Program-made: the position numbers and the translations under genes | Shown: one piece after another, positions 10,184-16,278 of the stretch | How positions within the stretch are numbered: the first letter of the stretch is position 1 | Layout of the letters: the number at the start of each line of letters is the position of its first letter | Notes under the pieces: model-generated | Databases searched by the model: none | What the model was told of the DNA's origin: nothing | Seen by the model: the letters and a program-made list of their open reading frames with translations, nothing else | Assembly (NCBI GenBank): GCA_964402115.1 | Contig: CAYOBW010000156.1 | Span: 1 to 16,278, forward strand | Reading direction: 5' to 3' | DNA length: 16,278 nucleotides | Source of the DNA: CAYOBW01 sp964402115 | GTDB taxonomy: Bacteria > Verrucomicrobiota > Kiritimatiellia > UBA8416 > CAYOBW01

Positions 10184-11710
10184 ATGACAGCAGCACCGGT
10201 CGCCGCTCCGCACTTCAACTGGCAGGCCCGCATGGACTGGCCGGCCTTCAGGGCTGCGCTCGACGCGGCTGGCTACAACAACGACACCCTGGCCGTGTTC
10301 ATGACGCAGGCCTGGCTCACGGGCATCCTCAAGGTCTCCGCCGCGCTCCAGCGCACCGACGAGCCGGGCGTGTTCAACACGCTCTCCCGCCTCTTCCTGC
10401 TCGGCCAGGCCGTGCCGCGCGCGGCCTTCGCCGAGGCCATGGGCGATGCCTGGGTCGCCCCCCTCGCCGAGTCCGGCGTACTCGTCGAGTCCGCGGGAAC
10501 GCTCCGCGCCGTCGTGGCGTTGCTGCCCCATGAGGACCGGCTCATCGCCCATGATATTCATCCCCTTTTCCGCGGCGCCGACATGGCGGCGGACCACGTC
10601 CCGGGCCCCGGCCGCGCCTCGCTCTACCTGCATGACCTCACCCCGCGCGCGCCCGTCGGCCGCGCCCTCGACATCGGCACCGGCTGCGGCGTGCAGGCCG
10701 TCGGCCGCGCGCGGCATGCGACCAGCGTCGTGGCCACGGACCTTTCGCCCCGCGCGCTGACGCTCGCCCGGCTCACCGCATGGGTCAACGGCGCCGCCAA
10801 CATCGAGTTTCGCGAAGGCTCCTATTTCGACCCCGTCGCGGGCGAAACGTTCGACCTGATCGTCTCCAATCCGCCGTTCATCATCTCTCCTGAGCAGCGC
10901 TATGTCTACCGCGACGGCGGACGCCCCGGCGATACCCTCGGCCCCTGGCTGCTGCGCGAGGCGGCCGGCCGGCTCACCAACGGCGGCCTCGCGGTTATGA
11001 TCTTCAACTGGGCGCACCGGAGCGCGGAGCGCTGGGACATCCCCCTGCGCGCCGCCGTGGACGACCTGGGCTGCGACGCGTGGCTCCTGCACATCGGCAG
11101 CGACGATCCCCTCACCTACGCCCTGCCTTGGCTCACCGAGCTCATCTGGCCGTCGCGCGCCGCGCTCGAGGCGGAGACGCAGCGCTGGCTGGCGTACTAC
11201 CGCGCCCAGGGCATCGAGCGCATCGCCTTCGGGGCGGTGCTCCTCCGCCGGCGGGACGGGGCGCGGCACTGGGTGCGCTCCGAGTCGCTCGGCGAGGCGC
11301 TGGACGGCGGCCCGCTCTGTTCGGGGCAGATGCTGCGCATTATCGCCAACCGCGATGTGCTGGAAACCGTGCGCGACGACCGCGACCTGCTGGGCCTCCA
11401 CCTGGCCGCCGCGGCGGATGTGCAGCTCCTCTCCGTGGCGGCGCCCGGACCGGACGGCTGGCGCCTCGAGCGCCACCGCCTCTGCCAGCGCGGCGGACTC
11501 GGACTGGTCTCTGACATCGACCCGCGCGTCGGCCGCCTCGTCACGCGTTGCGACGGCGCGCGGCCGCTGCAAGCCGTGCTGGCCGAGTTCGCGGCCGAGC
11601 AAAGGCAGCCGCTCGAGGCCGTCGCCCCGCCCGCCCTGCACGCCGTCCGCCTCCTCCTCGAAGGCGGCTTCCTCACCGTCGCGCCCGGCCCGCAACGTCA
11701 GCCGGCCTGA
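10184..11710 (+). CDS. Class I SAM methyltransferase of the NPPF type, with N- and C-terminal extensions
   Basis: Likely transfers a methyl group from S-adenosylmethionine to an amide or amino nitrogen; the substrate is unknown. The start is ATG 10184, nine bases after an AAGGAG. The product is 508 residues. Residues 1-150 are a helical/winged N-terminal part. The Rossmann core follows: motif I ALDIGTGCG (161-169), an acidic strand end VVATDLSP (D186), and NPPF (229-232) followed by IISP. This tetrapeptide marks N-methyltransferases of the PrmC/RsmC/RlmG group. Residues 300-508 form a long C-terminal region without a motif I recognise. The overall plan resembles methyltransferase-domain proteins best known from actinobacteria. 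It lies between the malic enzyme gene and birA, and nothing in the context names its target. Confidence 0.8.
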   Translation: MTAAPVAAPHFNWQARMDWPAFRAALDAAGYNNDTLAVFMTQAWLTGILKVSAALQRTDEPGVFNTLSRLFLLGQAVPRAAFAEAMGDAWVAPLAESGVLVESAGTLRAVVALLPHEDRLIAHDIHPLFRGADMAADHVPGPGRASLYLHDLTPRAPVGRALDIGTGCGVQAVGRARHATSVVATDLSPRALTLARLTAWVNGAANIEFREGSYFDPVAGETFDLIVSNPPFIISPEQRYVYRDGGRPGDTLGPWLLREAAGRLTNGGLAVMIFNWAHRSAERWDIPLRAAVDDLGCDAWLLHIGSDDPLTYALPWLTELIWPSRAALEAETQRWLAYYRAQGIERIAFGAVLLRRRDGARHWVRSESLGEALDGGPLCSGQMLRIIANRDVLETVRDDRDLLGLHLAAAADVQLLSVAAPGPDGWRLERHRLCQRGGLGLVSDIDPRVGRLVTRCDGARPLQAVLAEFAAEQRQPLEAVAPPALHAVRLLLEGGFLTVAPGPQRQPA

Positions 11711-11736
11711 ACCCGCGGGGATCTCAGCGCCGGGAC

Positions 11737-11765
11737 TTGACCGGTCATTGTAAACCTCCTATTCT
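11737..11765 (+). promoter_or_regulatory. Promoter of the birA-bioBAF operon
   Basis: TTGACC (11737-11742), a 17-nt spacer and TATTCT (11760-11765) make the best sigma70-like promoter in the window, 53 nt ahead of the birA ATG. The -10 and most of the spacer lie inside the BirA operator, so operator occupancy would block RNA polymerase. Confidence 0.7.
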
Positions 11766-11780
11766 CCAGCACGTTGACAT
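11748..11780 (+). promoter_or_regulatory. BirA operator (biotin repressor site)
   Basis: The site reads TTGTAAACC (11748-11756), a 15-nt spacer, then CGTTGACAT (11772-11780). The left half equals the known BirA half-site TTGTAAACC. The right half keeps GTTGACA of the family consensus GGTTKACAA. The 15-nt spacing is also the usual 14-16. It sits on the promoter of a gene for a BirA with a DNA-binding domain, followed by biotin synthesis genes, which strongly supports autoregulated biotin repression. Confidence 0.85.
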
Positions 11781-11817
11781 TGCGCCCGCTGGCGGCCGGG
11801 CGGGAAAGGAGCGCGGC

Positions 11818-12831
11818 ATGCCGGAAGCGACGAAAGCGGAGACGGCGCAGCGGATTCTGCAAACGCTGGCGCAGGCCGGGGCCTGGGTGTCGAGCGCGCG
11901 GCTCGGCGCCGGGCAGGGCGTTTCGCGCATGGCGCTCTGCAAGCAGATCCGCCGCCTGCGCGCCCGCGGCTACGCGATCGAGTCCGCCCCCCGCCTCGGC
12001 TACCGCCTGACGGGCCGCACGGACCAGGTGGTGCCGGAGGAAGTCACGCCGCTGCTGCGCGGGGCCGTCATCGGTCGCCCTTATCTCTACTTCCCCGCCC
12101 TGGAGTCCACCAATACCTACCTGCGTGAGCGCGCGGCCGCGCTGCCGGAGGGCGCCACGGCGGTGGCGGATGCGCAAGAGGGCGGTCGCGGCCGGCTCGG
12201 CCGCGCGTGGTTCTCGCCGGCCGGCGTGAACCTCCACCTCTCCGTGCTCCTCAAGCCCGCCGTCCCGCCCGCGCTGGCGCCGCAGCTCTCGCTGGTCGCC
12301 GCCGCGGCCGTCCTGCGCGCGCTGCACGCCGCGGGCTGCAGCGAAGCCGCCGTGAAGTGGCCGAACGACATCTGGTGGCACGGCCGGAAGCTCGCGGGCA
12401 TCCTCTGCGAAATGGAGGCCGAGGCCGACCTCATTCACGCGGTGATCCTCGGCATCGGGGTCAACGTCAACACGACCGCCTTCCCGCCCGAACTGCGGCG
12501 CACGGCGACGTCGGTCGCCGCCGCGCTGGGCCATCCCGTCCCCCGCCCCGCCCTGCTGGCGGCCATCCTCGATCAACTCGACGCGGAGTACGCGCACTGG
12601 CTCCGCCGCGGCCTCAGCCGCACGGTGCGCCTGCTCAACGCCCACTCCGTGCTGACAAGCCGCACGGTGGCGGTCACCCTGCCTGCCGAACAAGTCCGGG
12701 GCCGCGTCACGGGCATCACCGCGGCGGGCCTGCTCCGCCTCGCCCGGCCCGGCGGAGGCACGCAGGAGCTGGCCTCCGGAGAAGTGCAGTTGTGCCGCCC
12801 CGCGGCCAGCCCGAAAGGAGAACGCCGATGA
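11818..12831 (+). CDS. birA: Bifunctional biotin-protein ligase / biotin operon repressor
   Basis: Activates biotin to biotinyl-AMP and attaches it to biotin carboxyl carrier proteins. As holo-repressor it binds the bio operator. The start is ATG 11818 with AAAGGAG seven bases upstream. The 337 residues match group II BirA (E. coli 321). Residues 8-66 form a winged helix-turn-helix (RILQTLAQAGAWVS, GVSRMALCKQIRRLRARGY, LGYRL), which ordinary ligases lack. The ligase core shows ESTNTYL (96-102), the biotin-binding GRGRLGRAW (123-131), KWPNDIWW with K180, K191 in KLAGILCE, and GIGVNVN. A C-terminal SH3-like part ends in the overlap ATGA with bioB. It is the first gene of the cluster, directly downstream of its own presumed operator. 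Confidence 0.95.
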   Translation: MPEATKAETAQRILQTLAQAGAWVSSARLGAGQGVSRMALCKQIRRLRARGYAIESAPRLGYRLTGRTDQVVPEEVTPLLRGAVIGRPYLYFPALESTNTYLRERAAALPEGATAVADAQEGGRGRLGRAWFSPAGVNLHLSVLLKPAVPPALAPQLSLVAAAAVLRALHAAGCSEAAVKWPNDIWWHGRKLAGILCEMEAEADLIHAVILGIGVNVNTTAFPPELRRTATSVAAALGHPVPRPALLAAILDQLDAEYAHWLRRGLSRTVRLLNAHSVLTSRTVAVTLPAEQVRGRVTGITAAGLLRLARPGGGTQELASGEVQLCRPAASPKGERR

Positions 12832-13826
12832 ATCCCCTGCTGCAACAAGCCGCCACGGTGCTGGAGGGCCGACCGCTCGACAACGACCTGGCGCGCGCGC
12901 TGGCGGCTTTGCCAGGCGAGGACGTGCTCGACCTCGTGGCCCTTGCCAACCGCGTGCGCAACCGCTTCGCGCCGGCGTTCCAGGCCTGCTCGATTATCAA
13001 CGCGAAGTCGGGGCAATGTAGCGAGGACTGCCGCTTCTGCGCCCAGTCGGCGGCCCACGACACCGCCGCCGAGACCTACCCGCTCGTCGCGACCGAGACC
13101 ATCCTCGCGGCCGCCGGCGCGGCCTATGCCGCCGGCGTGCGCAGCTTCTGCATCGTCACGAGCGGCTACGGCGTGCTCGAGGAGACGCCGGACTTCCGGC
13201 GCGTGCTGGCGACGATCGACGCGCTCCACCGGCTCTACCCCGACCTCGGCGTGAGCGCTTCGCTCGGCATCCTGGGCGCCGCCACCGCGCGCCAGCTGGC
13301 GGAACACCGCATCGAGCACTACAACATCAACCTCCAGACCGCGCCGGCGCGCTACCGCGCCCTGATCGCCGAGTCGCATCCCGTGGAGGCCCGCATGGCC
13401 ACGATCCGCCTGTTGAAAGGCCATGGCATCACGGTCTGCTCGGGCGGCATTTTCGGCATCGGCGAGACGCCGGACGACCGCCTGGGGCTGGCCTGCGCCC
13501 TGCGCGACCTGGCCGTGGACATCATTCCCCTCAATATCCTCGTGCCCATCCCCGGCACGCCGCTGGAGCGCCAGCCGGTGCTGCCCGCCGTCGAGGTCGC
13601 GCGCACGGTCGCGCTCTTCCGGCTGATCAACCCGCGGGCCGTGATCAAGCTCGCGGCCGGCCGCGAGACCGTGCTCAACGATTTCCAGGGCCTGCTCATG
13701 CTCGCGGGGGCCAATGGCTTCATCACCGGCGGCTACCTCACCACGCGCGGCCGCGATGTGGCGCGCGACGATGCCTTGCGCCGGCACCTGGCCGATTTCG
13801 GCCCCGCCCCGGCCCCCACCCCGTAA
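12828..13826 (+). CDS. bioB: Biotin synthase (radical SAM), with altered auxiliary-cluster ligands
   Basis: Inserts sulfur into dethiobiotin, the last step of biotin synthesis. The start is ATG 12828, behind AAAGGAG at 12813-12819 and overlapping the birA stop by four bases. The product is 332 residues, usual for BioB. The radical-SAM [4Fe-4S] motif is C64-x3-C68-x2-C71 (CSEDCRFC). Other matches are NAKSGQ, VCSGGIFGIGE (C204), PLNILVPIPGTPLE and LAAGRE. Compared with the E. coli [2Fe-2S] ligands, Cys97 is kept (C108) and Cys188 is kept (C204). Cys128 falls on Ser143 (GVSASLG), and Arg260 falls on Lys274 (VIKLAAGRE). YNHNLDT is YNINLQT here. Context in the operon supports BioB function; the cluster chemistry may differ. 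Confidence 0.92.
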   Translation: MNPLLQQAATVLEGRPLDNDLARALAALPGEDVLDLVALANRVRNRFAPAFQACSIINAKSGQCSEDCRFCAQSAAHDTAAETYPLVATETILAAAGAAYAAGVRSFCIVTSGYGVLEETPDFRRVLATIDALHRLYPDLGVSASLGILGAATARQLAEHRIEHYNINLQTAPARYRALIAESHPVEARMATIRLLKGHGITVCSGGIFGIGETPDDRLGLACALRDLAVDIIPLNILVPIPGTPLERQPVLPAVEVARTVALFRLINPRAVIKLAAGRETVLNDFQGLLMLAGANGFITGGYLTTRGRDVARDDALRRHLADFGPAPAPTP

Positions 13827-13832
13827 CGTGTC

Positions 13833-15113
13833 ATGAACGACATACTCACCTTCGATCGCCGGCACGTCTGGCACCCGTACACCTCGCTGACCGACCCCCT
13901 GCCGGTGTACGAGGTGGCCGGCGCCGCGGGCGTGCGGCTGCGGCTGGCGGACGGGAGGGAGCTGCTCGACGGCATGTCGTCCTGGTGGGCGGCCATCCAC
14001 GGCTACAACCACCCCGCGCTCAACGCCGCCGTCGAACGCCAGCTCGGCCGCATGGCGCACGTCATGTTCGGCGGGCTGACGCACGCGCCGGCGGTGGAGC
14101 TCGTGCGCCGGCTGCTCGCGCTGGTTCCGCCGGCGCTCGAGTGCGTATTCCTGTGCGACTCCGGCTCGGTTGCGGTGGAGGTGGCCATGAAGATGGCCAT
14201 CCAGGCCGCGGCGGCCGCGGGGCAGGCCCGCCGCCAGCGCTTCCTGACGGTGCGCGGGGGCTACCACGGCGACACGCTGCACGCCATGTCCGTGTGCGAC
14301 CCGGTGACGGGCATGCACGGCCTCTTTCACGGCGCCCTGCCGCGGCAGTACTTCGCCGACGCGCCACCGGCGGGGTTCGACCGGCCGTGGGACGAGGCCT
14401 GCCTGGCGTCGTTCAGCGGCCTGCTGGAGCGGCACGCGGAGGAGCTGGCCGGCGTGATCCTGGAGCCCATCGTGCAGGGTGCGGGCGGGATGCGCTTCCA
14501 TGCGCCGGCCTACCTCCGGCGCGTGCGCGAGCTCACGGCGGCGGCCGGCGTGCCGCTCATCCTCGACGAGATCGCCACCGGCTTCGGCCGCACCGGCCGC
14601 CTGTTCGCCGCCGAGCACGCCGGCAGCGTGCCGGACGTGATGTGCGTCGGCAAGGCCCTCACCGGCGGCTACCTGACCCTCGGGGCCGTCGTGACGACGC
14701 GGCGCGTGGCGGAGGGCATCGGCGCGGGCGGGCAGCCTTTCATGCACGGGCCCACGTTCATGGGCAACCCGCTCGCCTGCGCGGTCGCCGCGGCCAGCCT
14801 GGACACACTCTGCGCCTCGCCGTGGGCGGCCCGCGTCGCCGCGATCGAGCAGGCGCTGCGCGCCGGGCTGGCGCCATGCCGGACGCTGCCGCAGGTCGCC
14901 GACGTGCGCGTGCTGGGCGCGATCGGCGTCGTGGAAATGCACAGGCCGGTGGACGTTGCCGCCTGCCAGCGCGCGTTCGTGCAGCGCGGCGTGTGGGTGC
15001 GGCCGTTCGGCCGGCTGATCTACGTCATGCCCCCCTACATCATGGAACCCGCGGACCTCGCCACCCTCACGCGCAGCGTGTGCGAGGTGGTCCAACTGAA
15101 TGCTGAAACCTGA
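13833..15113 (+). CDS. bioA: Adenosylmethionine-8-amino-7-oxononanoate aminotransferase
   Basis: Converts 7-keto-8-aminopelargonate to 7,8-diaminopelargonate with SAM as amino donor and PLP as cofactor. The start is ATG 13833, six bases after the bioB stop, with no clear Shine-Dalgarno sequence, so translational coupling is likely. The 426 residues match the family. Landmarks: HVWHPYTS (11-18) and SSWWAAIHGYNHP (49-61), both typical of BioA rather than other class III aminotransferases. Others are CDSGSVAVEVAMKMA (109-122), GGYHGDT (142-148), the cofactor Asp in LILDEIATGFGRTG (D245), and the Schiff-base lysine K274 in CVGKALTGGY. GPTFMGNPLACAVA lies near the C-terminal domain boundary. It overlaps bioF by 14 nt if bioF starts at 15100. 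Confidence 0.95.
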   Translation: MNDILTFDRRHVWHPYTSLTDPLPVYEVAGAAGVRLRLADGRELLDGMSSWWAAIHGYNHPALNAAVERQLGRMAHVMFGGLTHAPAVELVRRLLALVPPALECVFLCDSGSVAVEVAMKMAIQAAAAAGQARRQRFLTVRGGYHGDTLHAMSVCDPVTGMHGLFHGALPRQYFADAPPAGFDRPWDEACLASFSGLLERHAEELAGVILEPIVQGAGGMRFHAPAYLRRVRELTAAAGVPLILDEIATGFGRTGRLFAAEHAGSVPDVMCVGKALTGGYLTLGAVVTTRRVAEGIGAGGQPFMHGPTFMGNPLACAVAAASLDTLCASPWAARVAAIEQALRAGLAPCRTLPQVADVRVLGAIGVVEMHRPVDVAACQRAFVQRGVWVRPFGRLIYVMPPYIMEPADLATLTRSVCEVVQLNAET

Positions 15114-16263
15114 AACCTCCGCCATGCCGCAACCACCGACAACCTGGCACGACCACTGGCGAGACCGGCTCGCCGCGCTCGAGGTGCAGGGACGCCGGCG
15201 CCGGCTGCACACCAGCGAGCCGCTGCCCCAGCACCGGGCGCGGGTGGACGGCGCGGTCCGGCTCAACCTCTCCTCCAACGACTACCTCGGCTGCGGCAGC
15301 GACCCCGAGCTTCTGCGCGCCTTCCGCGCCGGCCCGACCGGGATTGCGGACGCCCCCTTCGCCGAGGCCGGGCTGGCCGCCTCCGCCTCGCGCCTGCTGA
15401 GCGGCGAGCACCCGGCCTACGCCGACCTGGAGCGGGCGCTGGCGGACGCGTACGGCCCCGGCCGCGCCGCGCTCGTGCTCAACAGCGGCTACCACGCCAA
15501 CATCGGCATCCTGCCGGCCCTCGCCGAACGGGGTGACCTGATCTGCTCGGACCGCCTTAACCACGCCAGCCTGGTGGACGGCCTCCGCCTGGGCCACGCC
15601 GACTGGGTGCGCTACCGCCACAACGACCTCGCGCACCTGCGCGAGCTGCTCGCCGCGCGGCGGGCCGGGGTGCGCCGCGTGTTCATCGTCACCGAGTCCA
15701 TCTTCAGCATGGACGGCGACTGTGCCGACCTGCCCGGCCTGGTCGCCCTCAAACGCGCCTTCGACGCGCAGCTCTACGTGGACGAGGCCCACGCGGTGGG
15801 CGTGCGCGGGCCGCGCGGGCTGGGGCTGTGCGCGGAGGCCGGCGTGCTCGCCGACGCGGACATCCTGGTGGGCACCTTCGGCAAGGCCCTCGCCTCGACC
15901 GGCGCGTTCGCCATCACCGCTCCCGTCATCCGCGACGCCCTCGTCAACACCATGCGCTCGCTGATCTTCACAACCGCCCTGCCGCCGCTCGTCCTGCGGT
16001 GGACGCACCATGTCTTCGCGCACGCCCTGGCAGCCGACGACCGGCGCGCGCGGCTGGCGCGGCTCACGGCGGACTTCCGCGCCGGGCTGGCCGCGCGGGG
16101 GCTGCCGGCCGGCGGCGCCAGCCACATCGTGCCGTTTCTCGTCGGCGCCGACCACGCGGTTCCGACTCCGTTGGTCGCGTACACGCGGTACCAGTACCGG
16201 GTGCCGTTGGTCAGGCCGGTGAGGGTGGTGGAGACCGACTGGCCGTTGGTCGCAGCGCCATAG
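15100..16263 (+). CDS. bioF: 8-amino-7-oxononanoate synthase, C-terminus replaced by a chimeric join
   Basis: Condenses pimeloyl thioester with L-alanine, a PLP-dependent step that precedes BioA. The start is ATG 15100, nine bases after GAGGTGG inside bioA; ATG 15124 is a second choice. Real BioF sequence is clear to about residue 352: NLSSNDYLG (56-64), ASRLLSGEHPAY (96-107), LNSGYHANIG, DRLNHASLVDG, ESIFSMDGD (199-207), YVDEAHAVGVRGPRG (226-240), and the PLP lysine K262 in GTFGKALAS. SHIVPFLVG (341-349) should be followed by a ~35-residue C-terminal lobe with an R-P-P motif. Instead a foreign tail runs to TAG 16261. The chimeric ORF happens to be of normal length (387), so automatic annotation would call it complete. 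The native gene is about 15100-16160. Confidence 0.88.
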   Translation: MLKPETSAMPQPPTTWHDHWRDRLAALEVQGRRRRLHTSEPLPQHRARVDGAVRLNLSSNDYLGCGSDPELLRAFRAGPTGIADAPFAEAGLAASASRLLSGEHPAYADLERALADAYGPGRAALVLNSGYHANIGILPALAERGDLICSDRLNHASLVDGLRLGHADWVRYRHNDLAHLRELLAARRAGVRRVFIVTESIFSMDGDCADLPGLVALKRAFDAQLYVDEAHAVGVRGPRGLGLCAEAGVLADADILVGTFGKALASTGAFAITAPVIRDALVNTMRSLIFTTALPPLVLRWTHHVFAHALAADDRRARLARLTADFRAGLAARGLPAGGASHIVPFLVGADHAVPTPLVAYTRYQYRVPLVRPVRVVETDWPLVAAP

Positions 16264-16278
16264 TTCACAACGGTCCAC
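16141..16278 (-). CDS. Fibronectin type III domain fragment (antisense to the bioF end, runs off the right edge)
   Basis: The minus strand encodes WTVVNYGAATNGQSVS, then LTGLTNGTRYWYRVYATN and GVGTAWSAPT, the second half of an FN3 domain (strands D-G with L-x-GL-x-x-G-T-x-YWYRV-A-N). FN3 domains of this style are frequent in large secreted proteins of PVC bacteria. FN3-like sequence ends at about 16141, and the frame then continues as nonsense antisense to bioF. It is therefore a fragment from another locus, joined by assembly error or rearrangement. Confidence 0.65.

Noticed and set aside
12573..15278. Long minus-strand open frame opposite birA, bioB and bioA (about 900 codons)
   Set aside because: Its product is Arg/Gly/His/Ala/Val-rich low-complexity sequence without motifs. 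It is a shadow of GC-rich plus-strand genes that have complete family matches.

Overview
The window is a GC-rich (visibly about 65-70%) bacterial contig. Giant glycine-rich repeat proteins, a fibronectin-III fragment and the gene set together suggest a Verrucomicrobiota/Kiritimatiellota-like (PVC) bacterium, probably from a metagenome assembly. No rRNA or marker gene is present, so this placement is inference only.

Layout. (1) Positions 1-3819, minus strand: the 5' part of a very large secreted glycine-rich protein. It has a signal peptide and about 305-residue tandem modules, and it is interrupted by a 100-N scaffold gap. Identical 55-nt sequences flank the gap, and collapsing them restores one reading frame. 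(2) Positions 4003-5949, minus strand: a wrecked subtype I-C CRISPR-cas locus. It holds the first 47 codons of cas3, a short zinc-ribbon-like scrap, an intact gene for a zinc-finger/PD-(D/E)XK nuclease-like protein, a frameshifted cas4, and a cas1 cut off after codon 76. cas5, cas8c, cas7, cas2 and the repeat array are not visible. (3) Positions 6212-11710, plus strand: glycogen/maltodextrin phosphorylase, an NAD(P)-malic enzyme, and a large class I methyltransferase of an uncharacterised family. (4) Positions 11737-16263, plus strand: a biotin cluster birA-bioB-bioA-bioF. It is headed by a sigma70-like promoter overlapped by a near-consensus BirA operator, so BirA should repress its own operon when biotin is plentiful. 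BioA, BioF and BioB cover three of the four late biotin steps; bioD is not in the window.

The right edge is chimeric. bioF loses its last ~35 residues and runs into antisense sequence that encodes an FN3 domain on the minus strand. The left edge also starts inside a repeat. Both window ends and the internal gap look like assembly break points at repeats.

Most worth a second look: the nuclease occupying the place of the Cascade genes in the dead I-C locus, the BirA operator/promoter, and a BioB whose residues aligned with two of the four E. coli [2Fe-2S] ligands are substituted.
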